Origin: Protonemura montana
Lineage: Eukaryota; Arthropoda; Insecta; Plecoptera; Nemouridae
Assembly (NCBI GenBank): GCA_947568835.1
Contig: OX387603.1
Location: forward strand, 18,748,651-18,812,650
Length of the DNA: 64,000 bases
Direction: 5' to 3'
Part shown: positions 51,228 through 60,749 of the stretch, piece by piece
Position numbering within the stretch: position 1 is the stretch's first letter
Layout of the letters: every line of letters begins with the position of its first letter
Made by a program: the position numbers and the translations under genes
The notes under the pieces: generated by a model
The model's database searches: none
The model's input: only the letters and a program-made list of their open reading frames with translations
What the model was told of the DNA's origin: nothing

Positions 51228-52090
51228 GTGGCTGACTGCCCTACGAGCCGCTACATGGCAAGACGGTTCGCTTCGATAGCACTGGCATGGCCGACGCAAC
51301 GCGGGGTCGCCGCAGAGCTTGCGCTGGATCCACGGAATACGTTTCATTGTAACAAGGAAATGTGAAGAGATGAGATACCGTAGAATGCTCGTATTAATGA
51401 TATAGTGGTGATTTCCCGGGCACTCACTATTCAAAATATTTTCGATTAAATATATGATAATTTTTTTAAATTTCAAGACAGCCAACGTCAATAATCAGAA
51501 TCATCATTCACCGCGGCAAATGCTTGCTCCTTGATTTCAATGACAACCAATGACGATTAGTAATTATCATTTAATAATCAGCAATATTAACAGCAGAAAT
51601 CGCTACTTAATCTAATCAATCGAAGATTGAAACTTCTTCAATTTCATTATAGATTCACACCAAATTTGTGTTTAAACGTCATGTCATGGATACAAAGTTG
51701 TATGAACGAACACTGACCGCACAAAACTCGATTACCTAACCACTGATAAAATTACAATATGTGCGTAAAGAATGCGTAAAATAAGTGCGTAACAGAAATT
51801 CTGTGTTACAACGTCGATATTAAAATGTGTGAGACTGTCGGAAGGGTATCGAATGGAATGGAGCCTATAAGAGAAAAATCATGGTCGTTCAGCAGCTTTA
51901 ATTATCTAGTAGTTTAGAATTAATACTTCAAACTGAACAATACAACGAACCATTCTCTTGTGATACATTCCTCATCACCATAAAGCCAGCAACTCAATGA
52001 CAGCGAGGTGCTCTTGGGTCAGCGATGACGTCAGAGGGGGTATGGCGCGTCAGATGTGTGACGGCGAGCCACAATATGGGCTCCCACCTA

Positions 52091-52114
52091 GCAGGCGCGC
52101 ATGCCGCTGAAGAC
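52091..52114 (+). repeat. GC-rich core element, copy D
   Basis: GCAGGCGCGCATGCCGCTGA, within a GC-rich island at about 52020-52330. It reads as AGAHAAED. Confidence 0.6.
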
Positions 52115-52519
52115 GTCACCTGCACCAGCCGGTTATCGACTCTCTCACCACACGTGCTTCAACTGTTCTCGTGCTCGCCGAGAACGCTCCGCCTACTCAG
52201 AAGACCCGCCCTCCTCCCTCCCGAGAGCTCGCCGGCTAGGCAGGAGCTGCATCGCCTAGCCCGTGGAATGGAGGCGCTACGTCATGATATCGATTTGGTT
52301 GCTTCTAGCCTTCTTTGCGGTTTCTTTGACCGTTTACGTGCTTCGGGATACACAAATAAACTCAAATGATAATTGAGAAGTGAAAGTCAGGGCATTCCGC
52401 TGTGTCACGAAAGTTTAGGTGTTTTTTGATTAAATTAAGTATAATAATAGTAATTTTATTATAACTAACGATTTTAAGTACTTATCGCTTGGAATTTGGT
52501 ACTTGTACCTACTCATCCC

Positions 52520-52800
52520 TAGTGTTCATAGCAGGTAACCGAGGGTGACAGGGTGCCGAAACATAGCCTAGCATATGCACCCGAAGGTGACAAGGTGCCA
52601 TAACCAGGGCTAGCCATCGAACCAGTTTGACTCATAGCCCATAGCCTAGCAGACAACCGAGGGTGACAAGACACTGTCACGCGGCCTGACACGACACCTA
52701 TAAGTGTGCTACAAACCGACAAAGACCTTCGACATTCGACTATCGCTGTAACCCGGGCTAGCTACCGAACCAGTGATACTCACTCATGCACGCTATATCC
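52520..52800 (+). repeat. Degenerate tandem repeat with GGTGACAAGGTGCC units
   Basis: Three imperfect units share ACCGAGGGTGACAGGGTGCC-like starts (52539, 52569, 52655) and CATAGCCTAGCA/GGGCTAGCCATCGAACCAGT-like second halves (52562, 52603, 52748). Spacing is irregular, so the array is old or partly rearranged. Confidence 0.6.
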
Positions 52801-53395
52801 GGGCAGTACGACCTTCCTCATTCAAGAATAGCCTTGTCGCTGGACGAAACTGGACTAGCATTATTATTTTTACTAGTCCCTAAACCGCTTACCCTAATAT
52901 TTACGCGCTCGACCTTGCACTAAACTAGAGCTACTACGGTATAGTAGCGTTGATAGGAAAGAAAGGCAGAGTAGTAAAATTCTAGATTCTAGTTCATTCA
53001 TTTCAGCGTTCACTGAAAAGCAAAAGTTTGGTCACATATTCTTTTATATTCATCCACTCTACTGTTTTCCATTCTTTTTCCACTCTCCATATATCGACTA
53101 GAGAAGTTCCTGCACCGGCTTTAGTATCCCTCAGGTTGTACCTATACCTTAAATATTATTTAATTAATTCGATGTCGATGGTTTTTCTGTTGATTTCCAG
53201 AAGCGTAGCGAGTGGAATCATAAATTTCACTTACAAAAAAACACATACACACACACTTGTGTGTTTTTGTTTTGTTTTGTATGTCTTTTCTTGCAACAAA
53301 ATTTGCAGATTAAGTTTCGTGTTCTCAACTTAGAACCCATGCATTTTTCAGAAAAATTGGTCAAACTTATAGTTTATAACAAGAAGAAATCTTAT

Positions 53396-53530
53396 TTAAA
53401 TTGCAAACGCTTGCAATGCGCGGGTATCTTTTTTAATATGAACACTATAACCGTCTCAAAAACTGATGCCCAATTTTTGTCCCCGATTGGGCATCAATTT
53501 TTGAAACGGTTAGAGCGTTCATAATGATAA
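53396..53530 (+). mobile_element. tRNA SINE family copy 2, tail arranged as an inverted dimer
   Basis: It starts with AAATTGCAAACGCTTGCAAT plus GCG, identical to copy 1 over 23 bp. It then has a near-perfect palindrome: AACCGTCTCAAAAACTGATG CCCAAT at 53448 pairs with ATTGGGCATCAATTTTTGAAACGGTT to 53511 across a 10-11 base loop. The palindrome arms are the SINE tail (TTGGGCATCAATTTTGA) in opposite orientations. Confidence 0.6.
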
Positions 53531-53934
53531 AAAAGTTGTATGACTATATAAAATATACTGACATTTCCAGATTTTGTTTAAAATTTTCACAGTTGCACCG
53601 CAAAAATTATTTGATATTTTTTCACCAAACTTTGCAATTTCACGCTGGTATTCATAAACAATCATCTAGCTTATAGACCCAGCAGACACACTTCAGTGAC
53701 TATATAATTACAAGTTTTAAAACTTCTTTTTTCACCCTTTTGTGAGTGGTTAAGTACAAAGGTAGAACCTTGCGCCACGCAAAAGTACTGCAAATGAAGC
53801 AAGTTCAATCAAAGTTACCACTAATTTTCTGCAATAATAATCCAAGCAGTTAGAAAACTTGGCATATTAGAGGCAGATTAATTAATGAGTTAGTTTCGAT
53901 GATAAACCACAATGACAGCAGTGGTTAATTTCAG

Positions 53935-53997
53935 GGTAGACGTGGGTGAACGGCGTCCACCCACCCTTTTTTCAGGGTGGACGCCGTCCACCCACCT
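53935..53997. repeat. Compact hairpin of repeated GGTGGACGCCGTCCACC
   Basis: Two tandem near-palindromes, GGGTGAACGGCGTCCACCC and GGGTGGACGCCGTCCACCC, separated by TTTTTTC. Each can fold on itself and the two can pair with each other. The surroundings are AT-rich and not coding. Confidence 0.7.
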
Positions 53998-54394
53998 AAT
54001 AATTTTCGAAATGCCTTTTATTTCAATTTTGCCTTATCAATGCGCTGTTATAATTTACTCAGAGTACGATGGTTATATAATAGTTTCTTTGGTTAGGATG
54101 GCAGGATGGTTACGTCTTCATCGGGTAAGTCTCATTTTTAGTTACACAAAGTATTTTTGTCGACAATAAACCACAACTATCAACCAATGATTCCACTATT
54201 TACTTACAGAAAACAAGAGGAGCTACCCCACACAAAAAAGAAGATCGTCAAGCGTCTACCGACTTTTTTTTTAGAAATTAACCACTGCATTACAGACACG
54301 ACAGCATGCTTTCTCAAAGTAAAGAGCACGATAAAAATTGTGAATAAATAAATCAAGTCGAAAAGTGATAAACCAAAATAAATTAGATTTGATT

Positions 54395-54620
54395 GTGCGA
54401 AATCTGATTTAAATTGCAAACGCTTGCAATGAGCAAAAGATTTGATTGCTTTATTTGTCCTGGTGTCGGGGTAACCGGACCGAAGTCAACTGCCCATCCT
54501 TCCTCACAACTGCAGAGGGTCGCAGCCCTCTCAGCTGATGAAGCTACCCGCCTGGTGACAGAACGGACAGCCTCAAATAAAAACTTCACAAGACCTGTCA
54601 AAAGTTTAAATTTTATCTTT
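54395..54620 (+). mobile_element. tRNA SINE family copy 3
   Basis: GAAATCTGATTTAAATTGC, then AAACGCTTGCAATG, is shared with the copies at 16.7 and 53.4 kb. About 180 bp of different, GC-richer sequence follows, including CTCAGCTGATGAAGCTACCC. The second part may be a separate module or a host sequence. Confidence 0.45.
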
Positions 54621-55099
54621 AGAACATTCTTATACAATATTTAGACTCCTATCTACTATATCTAGCCATAACTCTTATAATAGATAATAGAATAGATAAT
54701 TAATTTTTTGTGTTAACCTAGAGATTTATTTAATTTGTTAAACGTGTCCTGGACAACAGAGTTGATACCTGTCCCTCAAAAGCTAGAACTCATGTATCTG
54801 AGAAACTAAACAAATAGATAAAAAGCGAAAGAGAAGAGATTTCGATTACGAAATCTATTTGATAATCATTGTCTATCAAAACAAAATTCTTAATACTACA
54901 CATTTCTAATACAGAAGTTGTTATCGACCTACTAGACGGGAACCTTCCCAAGAGGGCGACCTTAACCTCCCGAGACCCATGTGCGCCTGATGTCTGGGAT
55001 CTTACTATGTGGTTCGGTGCCGGCCGATATCTTGCACGCTGCCGGTTGCCGACGACATGCGTAAAGCCATTTCGGTGTTAGAATTCAGAAATCCCAAGT

Positions 55100-55175
55100 G
55101 AAAAATGGCCGGTCTCACAATTTCATATTACCATATCATATATGAGCAATGGTATAGTCGGCCATTTTAACCATG
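55100..55175. repeat. MITE-like hairpin with AAAATGGCCG ends
   Basis: AAAAATGGCCGGTCT at the left and AGTCGGCCATTTT at the right are inverted repeats around about 45 bp containing TATTACCATATCATATATGA. The left end GTGAAAAATGGCC recurs at 55.55 kb. Confidence 0.55.
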
Positions 55176-55339
55176 GAGCTCTTTTATTTACGGATACATT
55201 TGTGTGGTGCCGAGGAATTTATGGAGTTATAGTTTGCGATTTTTTTCTGTTTTTTTTAAATAACTGCAAGAAAAGGACGCAATTACCGAAAAAACTTGAT
55301 GTCTGTCATTCGTAACTTGGATGCATTCACCTACGTTAA

Positions 55340-55445
55340 CCCTTGCCACTTGCCAGGTCTGACCCAACGCCATCAACCTGCCCCAGATCAAGTCCAGATC
55401 TGGGTCATGATGGCGTTTTCTTAAGGGCAGGTCTGCGGCAGTGAA
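55340..55445. repeat. Imperfect inverted repeat of about 100 bp
   Basis: TTGCCAGGTCTGACCCAACG with CCATCAACCTGCCCCAGATC pairs with GATCTGGGTCATGATGGCGT and GGGCAGGTCTGCGGCA across a five-base centre, forming a long stem with bulges. No coding potential. Confidence 0.55.
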
Positions 55446-55547
55446 AAATTTCCGTGTCACACCATGTGCACATTTTAGTTTTACTTTCGTGTAAAATGTG
55501 TAGTGTTAGTCAATTGCATTAGCGTCAATTGCGCTAATAATGATATA

Positions 55548-55720
55548 CTTTGTGAAAAATGGCCATAAAATGACACCTTTATCGACAATGGAGGATGCTC
55601 CTAGGTGAAGTCACCGCCGTTTTTAATGTTATAAGATTTAATTTCGAGACTCGCAGATTATTCGCATTTGAGACTGGTTCACGCTCAATTCATCCATACT
55701 AAAGCTAAACTTAACGACTG
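55548..55720 (+). repeat. Dispersed repeat with GTGAAAAATGGCC start, copy 1
   Basis: GTGAAAAATGGCC, then AGGTGAAGTCACCG, AGATTTAATTTC, and TCGCATTTGAGACTGGTTCACGCTCAA. The same blocks in the same order and spacing are found at about 62.4 kb, well diverged. Confidence 0.5.
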
Positions 55721-56433
55721 ATTTACATTTACCGATATTTTGAATCTTTATTACTTCTTTAATTGTATCGAGGTTTTTAAAAGGAAGCGCCAACCAGCGG
55801 CAACCACCGTTAGCACGTGTTGAGCCGTCCTTTTATGAGCGGAAAGTTAAACATTAAAGAAAATTCTTTAATTAAAGCTAGCCGATTGACTTAATAAACT
55901 CTATGCTTGCCCAACCGATATTCGTCCAAGATTGAAAACTCACAATATTTGTCACTAAATGAAAAAACAGTGGCATGAATGCGGCAATTACATCATGAAA
56001 AGTATTAATTTTTCCGATTAAATTCATTTCAGATTTTAGAAGTCAACAAGCTTGCTAACAAAATATATCCTTCAAGGAGTGAGCATTCTGGCATGAGCGA
56101 CTGCAATATTACTTCTTCCCGCATGTTATCATTACGGTGTGCTTTTGTGTGTATTTTCCTAGACATAGAGACTGACTGCATAACATTTTTCATAAGAGAT
56201 CTATGTTATTTTCATCCCAAGAAGCAAGAATAAAATAAAACAAAAATTCACCCTGTTTGCAGTTTCACTTCAGCCATACGAAATCGAATTCAACAATGGC
56301 GCCCCATCTGAAACCTTGGTTCAGCTGGCTGATAGGTGGCAGTAGTGAACGGCTCCAAGTCGGCCATCGGTGTGCTTGGTGGGATCCAAATTTGTTGACG
56401 GTTGAAAGTTGGCTGTTTGTGGACTCCCAACCA

Positions 56434-56457
56434 CCAGGCGCGCAGCCCGCTGAAGAG
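56434..56457 (+). repeat. GC-rich core element, copy E
   Basis: CCAGGCGCGCAGCCCGCTGA, within a GC-rich island at about 56280-56640. It reads as PGAQPAEE. Confidence 0.6.
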
Positions 56458-57114
56458 TCAACAATGCTTGCTTTTGTTCGCGAGTGTCGCTTCAGCCCTC
56501 GGCCAGCCCACAGCCAGCCCAGAGACTTGGCTCCTCCCACTGACGCCATTCTTGATGCCGCCATGCACCGATGCTCATTTCGAGCGTCTGTCGTCAGAGC
56601 ATAGGAGCGCCACGGTACGGTGACGAAGGCGGCCGTGCAAGTGCAATGCGCATTCTATTTATCACGGGTCAACAATCAGCCTGATTAATTCAAGAAGGAT
56701 GTTGCTAACTATTTTGTCTGCACCCTATGTCTGCGTCGCTACGTGCATTTTGTCAAAGTTGCGGGTGGCGCCGAAAATCGCTCGAATCCGAGCTGCGTTT
56801 TATTGTCAATTTGTCGTTGCCGTGTTTTTTTAAATCAACGCTTATATTATATGTATAAGTAATCAATTATCAATCCGCTTAATTAGTGTGAAAATAATAT
56901 ACCCTTTCAGCCTGTTAAGAATCATAAAAAAAGCGAAAGGTGTTTCGAAGTCTTGCTAGAGTTTTGTTTGGGGCGAGTGGCGCCTGTGTCTCTCGCTCAG
57001 TCAAAGCGACAGCACGGAACTGAAACACTCGACAACTGAACGAAACACGTCGTTGAAACTCGTCACGACAGCTCGTGGAAACGTCGTCAGTTGCCACCAA
57101 CGGACACTTGTGCA

Positions 57115-57138
57115 CCAGGCGCGCAGCCCACCGAGGAG
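57115..57138 (+). repeat. GC-rich core element, copy F
   Basis: CCAGGCGCGCAGCCCACCGA, within a GC-rich island at about 56920-57200. It reads as PGAQPTEE followed by a stop. Confidence 0.6.
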
Positions 57139-57374
57139 TAGTGCGCAGCTCGCCGGTGCACGTGCACTCTACAACGCGGTGCGTGGGGAGTAGGACTCAG
57201 TTTGAAGGGAAATTGCGCAAGTTTGCATGGCTTCATCTCAGTTCAATATCTTGGTTCACAGTTCACATAATTGGAATTTGTTGGATCTTCGTGATCTGGT
57301 ACGTTTTTTTTTATCGATAATATGTTGCGACACTGCGCGTAATGAACTGGTTTTGAATGGATGACTTTCATACA

Positions 57375-57640
57375 CATATCCAGCTCTGTTTAGGGGAGAG
57401 GTTGGAGGGATTGAAGTTAATAAAATTTCACTCGCCTTGCTTATCCCTCTCGACAGCATGTATTTATGGAGGAATCCTGTTGTCTGCCCCCAAGGTGCTC
57501 TGCAACAGGAGTAGGCAACCTGCCGGTACACCGGGTTTCCCCTTCTCCCTTCTAGACTGGGGTAGGTTCAGAATCGTTCTCATACTTCTGGCCTACAGAG
57601 CCCGTTGTCAAAACAGTGCAAACACTACAAATTAATCTAG
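57375..57640 (+). mobile_element. 5S SINE body, 5'-truncated, copy 4
   Basis: It lacks the 5S head but carries the family body: CTCTGTTTAGGGGAGAGGTT, GAGGGATTGAAGTTAATAAAA, GGAGGAATCCTGTTGTCTGC, AACAGGAGTAGGCAACCTG, GGTAGGTTCAGAATCGTTC and the end GTTGTCAAAACAGTGCAAAC. It is close in sequence to the 36.7 kb copy. Confidence 0.75.
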
Positions 57641-57733
57641 TGTCAATGTCATTACCAGGGCGAACTGTTTGACCTTTGGTTTGACCTCAAAACGCTTGAG
57701 ATGACGCAATGATCTATAATAAGTGGGTTTGGA

Positions 57734-57754
57734 GGGGGGGGGGGGGGGGGGGGG
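57734..57754. repeat. Poly-G run of 21
   Basis: Twenty-one G residues about 120 bp downstream of the donor of the 317-codon exon (C-rich on the exon's strand). Confidence 0.85.
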
Positions 57755-57875
57755 CACCGAAGGCATATCTATATATTTATAATTATAATATAATAAAAAT
57801 GTATATTTTGTCCTCGCCAAAGAAAATACAGGATTCTGTCTATCATTCATATATATATCATTTTCTCAGACTCAC

Positions 57876-58826
57876 CTCATTTTCGTTCCTGTCTTTTTGG
57901 AAAGCACCGCGATGTTCCTGATTGTCCAGCTTTTTCCAGTCTGCCTCCTCCACGAAACTACCTTCTATATCATTCGTCGGAATCCACTCCTGGTCCATCT
58001 GCAAGTGGGGTGCCGTGTTCAGTTCGGTGCCACTGTAGTCGTAGTCTGGCTCAACCTCTACCTCGTTATATTTTTCTTTTTCTTCCACCTCTGAGTTTTT
58101 GTCATTTGACTGCGACAGATCTTTGTTTTCCTCGGCATTAGTTTTAATTGCACTCTCCTGGCTTGTTTCGTTAAACTTCAAGACTTTTTTTATGTGTTCG
58201 TATATTTTATCTTGCGTCTTATCGCTTGAATAAGATTCTGAATCTAATATTTGAGATTGGTCTCCTAACATCCTCGCGAAATTATCAGGCTCATCGCCAG
58301 AGGACTCAACATCAACACGTTCAGTCTTCTTCTCCAAAACTTCTTCGTCAAGAACCAATGACTGGGAGACTGACACGTCGTTAATCAAACGCTGGAAGTC
58401 AGATTGATTGATAATGTTTAAATCGAAATCGAACATTTCAATGGTTTGATTATCTTCCGACTTTTTCAAATAACTGTAGACCATACTTTGAATTTGGCCA
58501 AGCCAGTCACTAACTACATTCCTATTTTCTTCAATAATTTCACCGCGTTTTTCGAAATCACTAAATTCGCCAAAACTTTTCGATTTAAAAAAAGTTTCAT
58601 TCTTCCCATCAAGGACCTCAGGTTCTGTTCCTGAGGCTTCTGTGCTTTCCGAATTCGGCACTTCGCTCTGTTTCGCGTCATTGCTGGCAAAACGTGCATC
58701 GTGTAATTCTTGGAGAATTAGCTCTTCAACCTGAAGTGAACTTAGTTTTTCAATCTCTTTGTCACTGGCCGACTTTATTGCTATTGTAAAAGCCAGCACT
58801 ATTGCTAATTGCAGTATTGCGCTCAT
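57876..58826 (-). CDS. Signal-peptide and acidic-region exon, probable first exon of hemicentin
   Basis: An open frame of 317 codons starts MSAILQLAIVLAFTIAIKSA, a clear secretory signal peptide. It continues as a strongly acidic, Ser/Glu/Asn-rich, disordered-looking stretch (DVESSGDEPDNF, EVEVEPDYDYSGTE) without cysteines. It ends at NENE with a donor GAG|GTGAGT in phase 0, the phase needed by the hemicentin vWA acceptor at 50673, which otherwise lacks a signal peptide and start codon. No other start exon is visible in the 7.2 kb between. The acidic part matches no family I know. The alternative is a separate single-exon gene ending 18 bp beyond the donor: the unspliced frame stops at 57858 after VSLRK. 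Confidence 0.55.
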
Positions 58827-59599
58827 GGTTGTTCATCCTCCTCGTAAAGAACGCTGAAGACTGGAAGAAACATACACTTGGTTGTGGCCTAACAACATCT
58901 CCGAAGCGCCAGTTCAACACATTGCCCGCAAAAAACTTCTGTAGAATGAAACGTTTATAATGACTTTGATATGCGTTTGCCATTAGTCAGTTTTACACGG
59001 GTTAATGTTTATTTTGAACTTGAGTATTTTTTGTATGTGTAGAAAAAGCGGTTAGGGTTACATACATATATATTCATTGAAACATAGCTAATGAAAGAGA
59101 TTTTTGACGTTTTGCATTTAATTGAAAGGATTTCGTGCATGGATTTAAAAATATTTGTAACGTTTTTTTCTCATCTCTAAGGGGAATGCGATGGTGCATA
59201 GTTGCGCGACGTACATGAGCTGAAAATAATGAGCAGCTCTAATTGGCGTTTCGACTGTTTGTCGCGCGTTTGAAGTCGAGAAATCACAAACAAGATCAAA
59301 ATCATTTCATGACACTTTGTGTCACCGAAATGTTCCCATGCGGCAGGAGACGATAGGCGTTGATGATATTAGCCCCCAAAAACAGCTGACAGAACGATAA
59401 ATAATTCGACACACCATTTATTCTGCATCTTTGTCGTGCGAAACATGAGAACAGTTTCAATGGGGAGGTCGTGCGTTTCTTAATAGCAAAAAAAAAAAAT
59501 TGCCTCCTCGTGGACAAATTTATTGGTGGAGCAGAAAGTCACAAAAACTTAGTACTCGTTACATTCCATGGAGTTCAAGAACGATTTGGCGTAGAGGAA
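58827..59599. other. Presumed hemicentin upstream region, no gene seen
   Basis: AT-rich sequence between the 317-codon exon start and the 5S SINE downstream of the serine protease. If that exon is first, the promoter is here. No TATA box or initiator was convincing. Confidence 0.35.
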
Positions 59600-59920
59600 A
59601 CACCGCTGTTCTCGTGAGGTTACCGAAGTTAAGCAACAATGCGCTGCCTCAGATATTGGATGGGAGACCATCATGCACATGACCAGTTCTGTTCGGGAGA
59701 GAGGTTGGAGAGATACAAATTATTACAACTTCATTCACCTGGATTATCAATTATGCTATTTGAGGAGGAATTCTGTTGCTTGAATCGTACCGTCCTCGGA
59801 AGGACGTTAGGAAACATTTGTGTTCATCTGCAACCACTCAGTCATTGACGACATTAAACCAGTGGCACAGTTTCCGTTGCCAAAACAGAGCGTCGTTAAA
59901 CACAACAAATCATTCAACCA
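59600..59920 (+). mobile_element. 5S-rRNA-derived SINE copy 5
   Basis: The 5S head is clear: CCGAAGTTAAGCAACAATGC at 59623, then CAGATATTGGATGGGAGACC at 59650-59669. The body has TTCTGTTCGGGAGAGAGGTT, GGAGGAATTCTGTTGCTTG and the end CGTTGCCAAAACAGAGCGTC. It lies just downstream of the serine protease 3' end. Confidence 0.75.
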
Positions 59921-59971
59921 TGGGGCTTCAAGGAGAGTTATTAAGAAAAGGTACTTTGTGTAAAAATGTAG

Positions 59972-59977
59972 TTTATT
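59972..59977 (-). terminator. Polyadenylation signal of the serine protease gene
   Basis: AATAAA on the minus strand about 95 bases after the stop codon. Confidence 0.5.
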
Positions 59978-60069
59978 GATTTAATCAAGAAGTACAATCG
60001 AAATCATCACACAATCAATAATTTCAAGCACGTTCCAACTTTGTTTAACTGAAATAAGCTGGCAACGCT

Positions 60070-60710
60070 TCACGCCCAGCGAGTGCTGCTGATACCATCT
60101 GGATTATACGCATCAAACATCGCCCTGGTGATCCAATCTGAGTAGCGAGCCACCTCGGTGTATATTCCAGGCAAGTGGGGTCGAGCGCATCCGATGCCCC
60201 AGCTGACAAGGCCGCAGAGGTAGTACCGTCCGCTAGTATCGCGGCACACTAAAGGTCCTCCACTGTCACCCTGACGAGAAGAATTAGTTTTTAGAGCAAA
60301 CGGCAGGTGAGGAATAGCACCCAAAGCCCCAGAGAACTATAGACGCATCAAGGGCCACTGTCATCCTATTATTTGGGGAGATTTTAAGAGCAAGAAGTCG
60401 GTGGGAAAGGGTACCTGATTCCCCAGTCAGCCTGTGACGTACTAGCGGGTCAGCCGTAGTGATTCTGTCAAGAAAGGGATTGTTAAGTCTGCTGCGGGAG
60501 GGGTAAGTGCTTATGTCCCAGGCACGTTGGTACATCTAAGAGAAGACATGAGCAGTTGGGAAAATTTGAAAATTTTTACAAACAAATTTCGAGTAGCATT
60601 AATGTGCTCTTTTGTAATGGCATTTCAATTAAGCAAAGAGCAAAGTAAGCTGGTGAACATGATGTGCAGACGGCCACCGATATTATTGTACACTTTGCCT
60701 CGAAATTTAC

Positions 60711-60749
<39 letters not shown>

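Larger units (their letters stand above)
50674..57875. other. Presumed hemicentin intron 1, repeat-filled, no gene seen
   Basis: About 7.2 kb with no exon I can support. It contains four copies of the GC-rich core element, a degenerate tandem repeat, two copies of a tRNA SINE, a truncated 5S SINE, hairpins and a poly-G tract, all listed separately. If the 57876 exon is not part of hemicentin, this is intergenic. Confidence 0.5.

Noticed and set aside
54414-54644. 76-codon plus-strand frame starting MQTLAMSKRF
   Set aside because: It starts inside the SINE 20-mer and matches no family. It is a chance frame in a repeat.
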